In this document: piece after piece, positions 44,052 through 51,635 of the stretch
Position numbering within the stretch: the first letter of the stretch is position 1
How the letters are laid out: every line of letters begins with the position of its first letter
NCBI GenBank assembly: GCA_965263025.1
Contig: OZ253578.1
Coordinates: forward strand, 1,550,001-1,614,000
DNA: 64,000 nucleotides
Source of the DNA: JAPOVO01 sp965263025
Lineage (GTDB): Bacteria > Chloroflexota > UBA11872 > VXNJ01
Direction: 5' to 3'
Translations under genes and position numbers: made by a program
The notes under the pieces: model-generated
What the model saw: the letters and a program-made list of their open reading frames with translations, nothing else
What the model was told of the DNA's origin: nothing
Databases searched by the model: none

Positions 44052-45435
44052 CCGCACCCGTCGGATCACGTTGCTCCTTTTCGCAGCCGACATCTGTTTG
44101 ACCATCGGCGCGCTATACCTCGCCGACACGCTCCGACACGAGCTTCCCTTTGGACTTGGCGACGGCGAGCATCTCGCCTGGATCTCCTGGCGCCACTACG
44201 TGGCGGTTGCCGCCATCTGGGCATTCCTCCTGTACGTCTTCAATGTTTACGAGCCGCGTCGAATGTTCACCGTGGTGGGCGAGATTCGAATGCTTGTCCC
44301 CGCAATTTCAGTCGCGTTCATCCTTCTCTTCACCTACTTCTTCCTGGCTAAGGTCGAATACCTTTCCCGCTTGCTTTTCGCGTATTTTTACGTGCTCAAC
44401 CTGCTGCTGCTAGTAAATCTTCGCTGGGTGCTGCGGCTGGCGATAAGGTCGAGTCTTGGTCTCGGGCTGGCCCGGCGGCTCGTAATCGCCGGCGCCGGAC
44501 CGGTGGGCCGGCAGGTCGCCGGTCTGCTGCAAAACCGGCCGTGGACCGGCTACGGCATAGTCGGTTTCCTGGACGACAACGTTGACCTGATTGGCAAGGA
44601 GATCGATGGAATTCCGGTTTTGGGACGCTGCGACCAGCTTGCCGAAATGATCGAACAGAAGCAGGTTGCGGAGGTGATCGTCGCCTTGCCCTCACGCTCG
44701 TATGAGCGGATTCGGCAGATCGTGACAGTCTGTCAGAGCCTTCCCGTGAGGATTCGGGTGGTCCCGGACCTCTTCAATATCGTCAGCGTGAGGGCGCGCG
44801 CCGAGGACTTGTGGGGGATTCCCCTGATAGGCATCCGCGAGCCGGTAATCGCCGGCTTTGACAGCTTGGTGAAACGAACGTTCGACGTAGTTCTCGGAAC
44901 CATCGCCGCCGTGCTTCTCGCTCCAGTGATGCTCCTGTCTGCGCTGGCCCTGGCTGTTTTCGAAGGCGGCCCGGTCCTCTTTCGCCAGCAGCGCGTTGGG
45001 GAAAACGGACGGCTGTTCTGGATCCACAAATTCCGGACGATGCGGCCGCGGGAAGAGGGCGAACCGGACGAGTACGCCAAGGCTTACAAGAAGGTGGACG
45101 ATCCTCGCATCACCACCATAGGCCGGTTTTTGCGGCGTACGAGCCTCGATGAGCTTCCACAGCTATGGAACGTGCTGCGGGGGGAGATGAGCCTCGTTGG
45201 GCCTCGACCCGAGCTGCCATGGGTGGTCGAGGGATACGAGGCCTGGCAAAGGCAGCGGCTTGCGGTGCCCCCAGGCATGACCGGGTGGTGGCAGATTCAA
45301 GGACGCGGCGACCGTCCGCTAAAGGAAAACGTCGAATACGATCTGTTTTACATTCAGAACTATTCGCCGTTGCTGGATATCACCATTCTCTGGAAGACGA
45401 TCTGGGTCGTCGTCACCGGCAAGGGGGCTTACTAG
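44044..45435 (+). CDS. polyprenyl-phosphate sugar-1-phosphate transferase (initiating)
   Basis: A 463-residue WbaP/WcaJ-type enzyme from GTG 44044. It has four to five N-terminal membrane helices (about 8-125), a CoA-binding-like Rossmann domain (VIAGAGPVGRQVAG, about 145-155), a fifth helix and the C-terminal bacterial sugar transferase domain. Hallmarks: KRTFDVVLG, FRQQRVGENGRLF, KFRTM, SLDELPQLWNVLRGEMS, LVGPRPE and MTGWWQIQGR. It transfers a hexose-1-phosphate to undecaprenyl phosphate, the first step for the whole cluster. It is the last plus-strand gene of the cluster. Confidence 0.92.
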   Translation: MTSRTRRITLLLFAADICLTIGALYLADTLRHELPFGLGDGEHLAWISWRHYVAVAAIWAFLLYVFNVYEPRRMFTVVGEIRMLVPAISVAFILLFTYFFLAKVEYLSRLLFAYFYVLNLLLLVNLRWVLRLAIRSSLGLGLARRLVIAGAGPVGRQVAGLLQNRPWTGYGIVGFLDDNVDLIGKEIDGIPVLGRCDQLAEMIEQKQVAEVIVALPSRSYERIRQIVTVCQSLPVRIRVVPDLFNIVSVRARAEDLWGIPLIGIREPVIAGFDSLVKRTFDVVLGTIAAVLLAPVMLLSALALAVFEGGPVLFRQQRVGENGRLFWIHKFRTMRPREEGEPDEYAKAYKKVDDPRITTIGRFLRRTSLDELPQLWNVLRGEMSLVGPRPELPWVVEGYEAWQRQRLAVPPGMTGWWQIQGRGDRPLKENVEYDLFYIQNYSPLLDITILWKTIWVVVTGKGAY

Positions 45436-45452
45436 CCGCCGACAGGTCGAAC

Positions 45453-45479
45453 CGCCGCGCCAACCGTGCCGGCGCGGCG
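45453..45479. terminator. hairpin between convergent cluster end and nrdR
   Basis: CGCCGCGCC (45453-45461) and GGCGCGGCG (45471-45479) are perfectly complementary over nine base pairs with a nine-base loop. It sits in the 48-base space between two convergent genes. There is no U-run on either side, so an intrinsic terminator is not complete, but it may stop or protect transcripts in both directions. Confidence 0.5.
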
Positions 45480-45483
45480 CATG

Positions 45484-46125
45484 TCACTCGCCTTTGCGGT
45501 CGTCGGGAATCAGCCTGGGTTGAACGTCCTCGAGCGCCCGCGTTTCGCGATACTTTTTCAGCTCCCCGATCATTTGTTGCATGCTGTCGACATCTTCGAA
45601 CCGGCGGTACACCGAAGCGAACCTCACGTAGGCAACGTCGTCCAGCCTCCTGAGCTCTTCCATCGCCATGTCGCCTATACGCCGGGCGGCGATCTCGGAG
45701 AGGCCCGATTCGAGCAGACTGCTCGATATCGTGTCTACCACCGCCTCCATTTGTCGAGCCGAAACGGGCCGATTGAGGCAGGCCAGGCGTATCCCTTCGA
45801 AAATTTTCGTTCGATTGAATTCCTCGCGCTGTCCGTTTCTTTTTACGACCAGCAGCTTGTCCATGTCCGGACGCTCGGACGTGCTAAATCGATTGCCGCA
45901 ATTGAGGCACTCGCGGACTCTCCGCACGCCGCTCTTGAGCTGTTCGATCGCCACTACCCTGGACTCGACGGACTCGCAACGAGGGCACGTAAACTGCTCC
46001 AGCCGCTCATAGGTGGTGAAGCGTCGCCCGCAATCGTTGCATTCGCGCCGCCGCCGGACGCTTTCCACGTTCTCGCGGCTGTCAGTAACTTTGAGGTCGT
46101 CCCCGCCGCAATCAGGGCATCGCAA
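45484..46125 (-). CDS. nrdR: NrdR transcriptional repressor with duplicated zinc ribbon
   Basis: A 213-residue NrdR, about 55 residues longer than the usual 150-160. Zinc ribbon 1 has C3, C6, C29, C32; ribbon 2 has C47, C50, C73, C76, with identical spacing. The first keeps the classical DSRE, RRRREC and RRFTTYERLE segments; the second is diverged (SRVVAIEQLKSG, NRFSTSER). The ATP-cone follows from about 90 (LLVVKRNGQREEFNR). NrdR binds NrdR boxes and represses ribonucleotide reductase genes in response to dATP. No nrd gene is in the window. The next gene upstream is divergent endonuclease V. Confidence 0.92.
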   Translation of the reverse strand: MRCPDCGGDDLKVTDSRENVESVRRRRECNDCGRRFTTYERLEQFTCPRCESVESRVVAIEQLKSGVRRVRECLNCGNRFSTSERPDMDKLLVVKRNGQREEFNRTKIFEGIRLACLNRPVSARQMEAVVDTISSSLLESGLSEIAARRIGDMAMEELRRLDDVAYVRFASVYRRFEDVDSMQQMIGELKKYRETRALEDVQPRLIPDDRKGE

Positions 46126-46246
46126 AGGTAATGCACACCTATTTGTTCGCCGTTCGACGCGAAACGCGCTTCAAATCCGGAGAATATCATGCCTGTTCGC
46201 CGCCTACAGACTCCCGGCGGAGGACCAGGTGCGGCACAATCTAGCA

Positions 46247-46954
46247 ATGCGCGACAAAGCTGCCGCCGCCACGATCAGACCGCCCGACGTTCCCCTGCGC
46301 GCGTCGCTGCCTTGGCCGGCCGATTCCAAACAGGCGATCTCGCTCCAGCGCGACCTGGCTTCGCAAGTGATCGACTCCGGCAGTATCCGCGGCCCTTACC
46401 TGGCCGCGGGCGCCGACCTGCACATTCGCCGGTCTGACGGAATGGGAATCGCCACTGTCGTAATGGTGTCCGTCCCCGAATTGTCCGTGGTCGAGAAGGC
46501 CTCCGCCGCCGTCCCGGTGGAGTTTCCGTACATTCCAGGGCTATTGTCGTTTCGCGAACTCCCCGCGCTCATCGAAGTGTTCTCCCGGCTCAGAACGCCG
46601 CCGGACGTCGCGCTCGTGGATGGGCACGGGCGGTCCCACCCCCGCAGATTTGGTCTGGCTTGTCATCTGGGACTCGAGCTGGACCTACCGACGGTCGGCT
46701 GCGCCAAGTCGCGTCTCACAGGCTACCTTGGGAAGCTCGGCGCCGGCGCGGGATCGACAGCCGATCTCGAACGCGACGGCGAGCGAATCGGGATCGCTCT
46801 TCGGAGCAAAAAGCGCTGCAATCCGCTGTTTGTTTCGGTAGGACACAAGATCGACCTCGACCACGCGCTCGAAGTAGTGAAAGCGAATCTTGACGGCTAC
46901 AAAATTCCCCGTGCGCTGCGACTCGCGCACATAATGGCCAAATCGAACGCTTGA
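46247..46954 (+). CDS. nfi: endonuclease V (deoxyinosine 3' endonuclease)
   Basis: A 235-residue EndoV. The active-site landmarks are AAGADLHI (metal Asp), VEFPYIPGLLSFRE (catalytic Glu), and ALVDGHGRSHPRRFGLACHLG (metal Asp and His), followed by VGCAKSRLTG. It nicks DNA one base 3' of deaminated adenine (inosine). ATG 46247 fits the family length; upstream sequence in frame is arginine-rich and antisense to nrdR. A CACAAT box lies six bases before the ATG, so the transcript may be leaderless. Coupled by TTGA to the HAD gene. Confidence 0.9.
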   Translation: MRDKAAAATIRPPDVPLRASLPWPADSKQAISLQRDLASQVIDSGSIRGPYLAAGADLHIRRSDGMGIATVVMVSVPELSVVEKASAAVPVEFPYIPGLLSFRELPALIEVFSRLRTPPDVALVDGHGRSHPRRFGLACHLGLELDLPTVGCAKSRLTGYLGKLGAGAGSTADLERDGERIGIALRSKKRCNPLFVSVGHKIDLDHALEVVKANLDGYKIPRALRLAHIMAKSNA

Positions 46955-47691
46955 GCACGAGAATCCGGGCGGTCCTGTTCGATCTGGGCGGAACGCTCGT
47001 GCACTTTCCACCGTTCGCGGAGATGGCCCAGGCCGGATTCGAGCGCGCCTACGCTCAAGTTGCTTCGACGCCGGCGCTGAACACGATTGAGCGTCGGGAG
47101 TTCGTCTCGGTTCTGATCGAGGAAGAGGCCAAGGCATGGACAAGGCTGGGTAGATCGCCTTCGAACGACCGCCTGAGCGCGGTCATCGCAAGGGCCCTGG
47201 ATAATCTCGGGGTTAGTCCGCGGGCGGACTTGACTGGGGCAATCGAGGATGCCTTCTACGAGCACGTGTGGTCAGCCCCCAGGCCAAACGTCGGCGCCAG
47301 GTCCACCCTCCGCGCACTCCAGGGCGCCGGAATGCGTCTCGCCCTGATTTCCAACACTTTGTGGCAGGGCCGTCAGCACGCAAGACAGCTTGAACGTGAC
47401 GGCCTGTTGCAATATTTCGAGCATTGCGCATTCTCATCATCAAAAGCCTGGGCCAAGCCGCATCCGTCGATCTTCCTCGAAACCCTCGGCTTGCTCGGGA
47501 TCAGTCCAGCGCAAGCCGTTTTCGTTGGCGACCGTCCTCCCGACGACATCAAGGGAGCGCTCGACGCGGGCATGTTCACGATCCTCAAGCGTTCTGAGCA
47601 TTCGGATCTCGCCGGTCCGAAGCCCCACGCCGAGATTTCGAGTCTGTCCGAGATCGTTCGGCTCGTGCTCGACCCGTCCGGGCTGAAGTAG
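46951..47691 (+). CDS. HAD-superfamily hydrolase
   Basis: A 246-residue HAD phosphatase from TTG 46951 overlapping the EndoV stop. Motif I is VLFDLGGTL (nucleophile Asp present; the +2 acid is Gly), motif II LALISNT, motif III lysine in WAKPHPSIF and motif IV VFVGDRPPDDIKGA. A helical cap lies between motifs I and II. This is the subfamily of phosphoglycolate-phosphatase-like and haloacid-dehalogenase-like enzymes; substrate unknown. Operon with nfi. Confidence 0.85.
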   Translation: MSTRIRAVLFDLGGTLVHFPPFAEMAQAGFERAYAQVASTPALNTIERREFVSVLIEEEAKAWTRLGRSPSNDRLSAVIARALDNLGVSPRADLTGAIEDAFYEHVWSAPRPNVGARSTLRALQGAGMRLALISNTLWQGRQHARQLERDGLLQYFEHCAFSSSKAWAKPHPSIFLETLGLLGISPAQAVFVGDRPPDDIKGALDAGMFTILKRSEHSDLAGPKPHAEISSLSEIVRLVLDPSGLK

Positions 47692-47695
47692 ATTT

Positions 47696-48553
47696 ATGAA
47701 GCCTCGTAATCGATCACGCATCCGCCTGCCTCGAACACCTGTTAGCAAGCCAGACAGCTCAACGTCGTCGTATGACGCTATGCCGGCGGTCTATGACTTC
47801 GAGTATTCGGAGTGCGTTGAAGATGAGCTGGATTTCTGGGACGGAATACTGCGCGAATACGGCGGGCCGGGCCTGGAGCTGGCCGTCGGTACCGGCAGGG
47901 TCGCAATCCCTCTTACGGCTCGTGGTCATACGGTCTACGGCATCGACATATCCCAACCAATGCTCGACCGGGCGATATTGAAGCAATCCAGGCTTTCCCG
48001 GGCGACCCCGTCGCGGCTTCATTTGAGCCGGCAGGATATGCGGAGCTTCAGTTTCGACCGGCGCTTCGGGGTTATCTACGCGCCGTTCAATTCGCTCCTG
48101 CTGCTCACGTCCGAACGAGACTTCGCAGACTGCATGAGCGCCGTCGCCCAGCATTTGAAGGATCACGGCGTATTCGTGATCGAGGCGTTCGCCATGAACG
48201 AGGACGACACGATTGCGGACTCGGAAACCCTGACTTTTCTGGACAAGGAACCCGACAGCGGAGCGACGATCACCCGCCGAAAGGACTATTCATTCGATCC
48301 TGAGACCGGATGCGCGTTGAGCGAGCTGTCTTTTGTGCTGGAGCATCCGAACGGAAAAATGGAGACAATCCAGTTTCACTACACGCTTCAGCTATACGAG
48401 GCCGCCCAATTGTTCGCGAGGCTTCACAAACACGGCTTCGGCATAAAGGACATCTATGGAAGCTTGCGCCGAGATAGATACTCTCGCAAATCAGATAGTC
48501 TGATAGTCGTTTGCAGCCGCGATAACTTTGACGGCGGCGGAACTCTGACATAA
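47696..48553 (+). CDS. class I SAM-dependent methyltransferase
   Basis: A 285-residue protein with SAM motif LELAVGTGRVAIPL (about 57-70), YGIDISQPML and IYAPFNSLLLL as motif II equivalent. The C-terminal half is beta-rich (ETGCALSELSFVLEHPNG). Four bases separate it from the HAD gene. The methyl acceptor is unknown. The first 24 residues are basic, perhaps not all translated. Confidence 0.82.
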   Translation: MKPRNRSRIRLPRTPVSKPDSSTSSYDAMPAVYDFEYSECVEDELDFWDGILREYGGPGLELAVGTGRVAIPLTARGHTVYGIDISQPMLDRAILKQSRLSRATPSRLHLSRQDMRSFSFDRRFGVIYAPFNSLLLLTSERDFADCMSAVAQHLKDHGVFVIEAFAMNEDDTIADSETLTFLDKEPDSGATITRRKDYSFDPETGCALSELSFVLEHPNGKMETIQFHYTLQLYEAAQLFARLHKHGFGIKDIYGSLRRDRYSRKSDSLIVVCSRDNFDGGGTLT

Positions 48554-48622
48554 TTACTGGAACGGACAAGCGGTCCGCAATCTCATCTAAACGGACACCG
48601 CGATAAGGAGGCCGTGCTCGCA

Positions 48623-49012
48623 ATGTCGCCACGAGAATGTCAAGTCTCAAGCCGCGTCAGCGAGATGCGAATGGCGATCGAGTGCGGCTCGTGTGGAGAA
48701 CCGGTCGCCGTCACCAAGGCCCAGTTGAACTGGGCCTCCGAGTTCACGTGCGCCAGCGGTCACTCACACGATTTGGAATCGGTGATTGAACAGCTCGAGC
48801 AGCAAGGCTGGAACGTCCACGATCTCGTTCGCGCCCGCGGGTCGTTTCGAGAGCCGGTCCCCAACCTGCCGATGCCGCATGGGGGCGCGTTTGCCGTGGG
48901 GAAGCTGGAGGACCGCGCCGACAGCCCGGACCGCGGCAGGTCTAGGCGATGGCGGTTTCAGGAAGTGGACAATGCGCGCCCGTCCGAAAAGGGATTCGGG
49001 CTAGTCGAGTAG
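48623..49012 (+). CDS. small putative zinc-binding protein, unknown
   Basis: ATG 48623 lies 11 bases after AAGGAGG; a GTG at 48614 is too close to that site. The 129 residues hold one motif, C-x2-C at 21-24 (ECGSCGE) and C-x3-H at 43-47 (CASGH), that could bind one zinc. The C-terminal half is charged and probably disordered (DRADSPDRGRSRRW). No family recognised. It is convergent with the next gene, nine bases apart. Confidence 0.55.
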   Translation: MSPRECQVSSRVSEMRMAIECGSCGEPVAVTKAQLNWASEFTCASGHSHDLESVIEQLEQQGWNVHDLVRARGSFREPVPNLPMPHGGAFAVGKLEDRADSPDRGRSRRWRFQEVDNARPSEKGFGLVE

Positions 49013-49020
49013 CGTTCGCT

Positions 49021-49554
49021 CTACCGGTCCATTACGGGCTGCAACGCTTGCGACTGTTGCAGCGGAGCGGCTCCGTCCAGGAAACGCACCAGCGCGGGAA
49101 AGCTGGTAGTAGCGCGTCCGTTCTCGATATTTCCTTCAAGGCTGCCGTCGATTATTCGCGCCCTGATGGAATCCGGCGCCGCGTCCAGCAAGACTGCGGC
49201 CTGCGATACTGTTATGGGTCCGGCGGCGAATTCGTGAATAATCTCCTCCAGGGCCGCGAGCCGAGCTTCCGCATAACGCACCAGCGCGGATGCGGCTTTG
49301 GCGTCGTCCCGGTCCAGGTCCCGGAGATATTCCAGCACCCATTCCCCAGCCTCGAACCTGAGATCGAACAGATCGTCGGCGTTCGCGGCCTGTAACCGCG
49401 ACGCCTGATAACGGAGGCCGCGAAGCTCCGGAGTATCCAGACTCACGCTGTCCGCGAATCTCTTGACAATAATCGACTCCGTACCTTCGAATCTCAAATC
49501 AAGCCTCCAGTTCGGCTGCCCGCCAGGCCGCGCTTGACAAAGTATCTTTCTCAA
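49021..49554 (-). CDS. hypothetical protein with helix-turn-helix-like C-terminus
   Basis: A 177-residue soluble protein from a TTG start. Residues about 60-110 are acidic and helical. The C-terminus (about 112-165) reads ITVSQAAVLLDAAPDSIRAR and then IENGRATTSFPALVRFLDG, close to the excisionase/MerR-type HTH_17 DNA-binding fold. It could be a small DNA-binding regulator. No adjacent target is evident. The start is not well defined, as no Shine-Dalgarno is seen. Confidence 0.55.
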   Translation of the reverse strand: MRKILCQARPGGQPNWRLDLRFEGTESIIVKRFADSVSLDTPELRGLRYQASRLQAANADDLFDLRFEAGEWVLEYLRDLDRDDAKAASALVRYAEARLAALEEIIHEFAAGPITVSQAAVLLDAAPDSIRARIIDGSLEGNIENGRATTSFPALVRFLDGAAPLQQSQALQPVMDR

Positions 49555-49672
49555 ACATTCGAGCCGGCGCGGCGCTGCAGCCTGATGCGTTCAAGTGTAT
49601 TCGCCCGTCGACGATTGAGCGGTGATTACGCCGCTTCTCGATCTCCGAAGGCGCAATTGACGTGACCTCGCT

Positions 49673-50551
49673 CTACTGTTCGACGCGCTCGGCGGCGAAG
49701 TCGATCGCCAGCACAACCTCTTCACCGACCGAAGCCACGAAAGGAACGCTCGGTATTGTCAGATCAAACGTCGCCCTTTGAATCGTGACCACCGCCGATC
49801 CGCTAACGCGGCCGTCGGACTCGAGCGCCACCACGGCGTCAAACGTGACTTCCGCCGAGATTTCCCGGATGGTCAGAGTCCCGACTATCGTGAATTGGAG
49901 CTCGTCCCCGACCGCAACTTCCGCGGGCAGTCCCGCGAGCGACGTTGGCTCGAATTCGACGAATTCGTAGGCGTCTTCGGCCGATTGCAGGATTCGAGAT
50001 CGAATGGCGCGGTCGCGGCGCCCGTCATCCGTTTGCAGAGTTCGGACGTTTATGCGCAGCGTTCCGAGCCGCGTGTCCCGCGGTGACGCAAAGTCGATGA
50101 TCAGGTCACCGGCCACCTGATCGGTGAGGCCGACGACGCGTTTGGGCGATCCTCTCAGAATCTCATCGATTTCGAAGCGAACTCGCGACTCGGCCTGGAC
50201 GAGTCGAAACAAGACTTTTTCGCCTGCCGGTTCGGAGGCCGCGGCGGTCGGCGTGGCCTGAACGGGCGTCGAGGTCGGCGCGGCGGTTTCGGCAGCTTGC
50301 GGCGTGGGCGGCAAGGTAGCCGCGGCGGCAGCCTTGGTTGCCGCCGCCCGTGTCGCAGTGGGAGCGGTGGTAGCGGCCCTGGTCGCGGGGGATTCCGCGG
50401 GTGTTGACTGGGCTACGGATAGCGTGGGGGCGCTAATCGGCTCGCTAGCTTCCCCTGATCCGCCGGAGAGCCACACAAACGCCGCGACCGCAACGCCCGC
50501 AACCACCACCACGGCGCCGAGCGCCGCGACTGCTACTCGCCATCTTTGCAT
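49673..50551 (-). CDS. anchored YceI-domain protein with Ala/Pro/Thr linker
   Basis: A 292-residue exported protein. ATG 50551 is chosen because AAAGGA lies six bases upstream; the in-frame TTG two codons before is too near that site. One membrane helix (about 6-30) is followed by an Ala/Thr/Pro-rich linker (about 35-108) and a YceI-like beta-barrel (about 112-290: VRFEIDEILRG, TLTIREISAEVTFDA). YceI domains bind polyisoprenoids or other amphipathic lipids. By inference it works outside the membrane. It lies 15 bases from the SDR gene upstream on the same strand. Confidence 0.85.
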   Translation of the reverse strand: MQRWRVAVAALGAVVVVAGVAVAAFVWLSGGSGEASEPISAPTLSVAQSTPAESPATRAATTAPTATRAAATKAAAAATLPPTPQAAETAAPTSTPVQATPTAAASEPAGEKVLFRLVQAESRVRFEIDEILRGSPKRVVGLTDQVAGDLIIDFASPRDTRLGTLRINVRTLQTDDGRRDRAIRSRILQSAEDAYEFVEFEPTSLAGLPAEVAVGDELQFTIVGTLTIREISAEVTFDAVVALESDGRVSGSAVVTIQRATFDLTIPSVPFVASVGEEVVLAIDFAAERVEQ

Positions 50552-50566
50552 TGTCAATCCTTTTAT

Positions 50567-51370
50567 CTAGCCGCCCGATACGGTCGCCGGGTCCGGAGGC
50601 GCCTTGAAGCCCCATAGATCGTAGCCGCCGCCCGATGCCAGGACTTCGGCGGCGTACTCTTCGGCGTTGTCTTGAGGCGCATAACCCAGTTCGCTCTGCG
50701 CGTTCGTAAGATCCCAGTACCCCCGCGCGTTGTTGGAGATGCCGTAATAGATGCCGAACCGGATATCAGGAGTGTCGATAGAGCGGCGCACGAGCTGAAC
50801 GAGGTCCCTGTCGCTCAACCAGGTTGAGAGGATGCGGACACCGGAGGTCCAGGCGGGCGGTTTTTGCCGATACTGGTAGCTGCCTATGCGCAGGCAAATC
50901 ACTTCCAGTCCGAACCGGTCCGAGTAATACCGGCCCAACGCCTCGCCCCAGACCTTTGCCGCGCCGTAGAAAGAGTCCGGTCGAAAGACCGACTCCGCGT
51001 CGCACCGGTCGCCCACCAGCTCGTACCAGCCCGTGGCATGATTGGAGCTTGCAAAGACAACCCGCCGCACCTTCGCCAGTCTGGCCGCCTCATAAGTCTT
51101 GTAAACGTCGATGATGTTCGGTACGAGGTAGGGGGCAAACGAATCGGTGTCATGATTCGCTTTTGCGTGCATGTGCACTACAGTCTGCTGGCCGGAGAAT
51201 GCCTCGACAACATCGTCGAGATTGTCATATTCCAGCGCTACGAACCGATCGTCGTCCTGGGCGGTTCGGGACGTTCCAGTTAGATCGTAAACGTCGTTCA
51301 AGTCTTCCATGAGAGTCCGGCCAATCTGGCCGGTGGCCCCTGTAATCAATACCTTCGGCTTGTCGGGCAC
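50567..51370 (-). CDS. uronate-dehydrogenase-like SDR
   Basis: A 267-residue atypical SDR with NAD motif ITGATGQIG, the UDH-like FASSNHATGWYE and catalytic SFYGAAK. Uronate dehydrogenases oxidise glucuronate or galacturonate to aldarolactones. GTG 51370 is preferred because AGGAGA lies six bases upstream; ATG 51388 is the alternative. It may feed the enolase-superfamily dehydratases encoded about 8-11 kb away. It is divergent from argS. Confidence 0.78.
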   Translation of the reverse strand: MPDKPKVLITGATGQIGRTLMEDLNDVYDLTGTSRTAQDDDRFVALEYDNLDDVVEAFSGQQTVVHMHAKANHDTDSFAPYLVPNIIDVYKTYEAARLAKVRRVVFASSNHATGWYELVGDRCDAESVFRPDSFYGAAKVWGEALGRYYSDRFGLEVICLRIGSYQYRQKPPAWTSGVRILSTWLSDRDLVQLVRRSIDTPDIRFGIYYGISNNARGYWDLTNAQSELGYAPQDNAEEYAAEVLASGGGYDLWGFKAPPDPATVSGG

Positions 51371-51496
51371 GGCGGTTCTCCTGACCATTATTCCGCGAAT
51401 TCGGTCGCGCCAAGGATAGCCTTTCCAAAGGCGCGGCCGGCGATATGACGCGCTCCGGCCAGAGGCGCCCCGCCCGCCCCGGCGATGCGGGACACG

Positions 51497-51525
51497 TTGA
51501 CGGACACAGGGGCGAGGGCTACGAT
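51497..51525 (+). promoter_or_regulatory. candidate promoter of argS leader
   Basis: TTGACG (51497-51502), a 17-base spacer and TACGAT (51520-51525) form a sigma70-like promoter pointing at argS. Transcription would begin around 51531-51533, on or next to the ATG of the leader frame. Confidence 0.5.
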
Positions 51526-51530
51526 GCTAG

Positions 51531-51635
51531 ATGCTGGGAAACAGCGACTGCGATTGCTTTGGTTGGGAGCCGCCGCGCCGCGCAAGGGGCAGGCGGTTTT
51601 TTGTTTTTGTGAAGAAATGGCGGGAATCGAAGTGA
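51531..51635 (+). CDS. putative arginine-rich leader peptide of argS
   Basis: A 34-residue frame from ATG 51531 begins at the predicted transcription start and stops at 51635, overlapping the first codons of argS in another frame. Codons 16-22 are CGC CGC GCA AGG GGC AGG CGG: five arginine codons of seven, lying inside the terminator-like stem (51570-51596). A ribosome stalled there for lack of charged Arg-tRNA would keep the stem open. GC-rich stems contain CGN codons by chance, so this needs a test. Confidence 0.35.
   Translation: MLGNSDCDCFGWEPPRRARGRRFFVFVKKWRESK
51570..51608 (+). terminator. terminator-like hairpin in argS leader
   Basis: CCGCC (51570-51574) pairs with GGCGG (51592-51596), with further short inner pairs, and is followed at once by TTTTTTGTTTTT (51597-51608). 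This is the layout of an intrinsic terminator, yet it sits nine bases before the argS ATG and after the candidate promoter. No T-box consensus was found. It is best read as an attenuator candidate. Confidence 0.5.

Noticed and set aside
22507..45435. Defence island or prophage
   Set aside because: No nuclease, integrase, restriction, toxin or phage structural gene was recognised; all genes fit surface-glycan synthesis.
51389..51616. T-box riboswitch upstream of argS
   Set aside because: No T-box core consensus (AGGGTGGNACCGCG) or specifier loop was found; a leader-peptide attenuator fits better.
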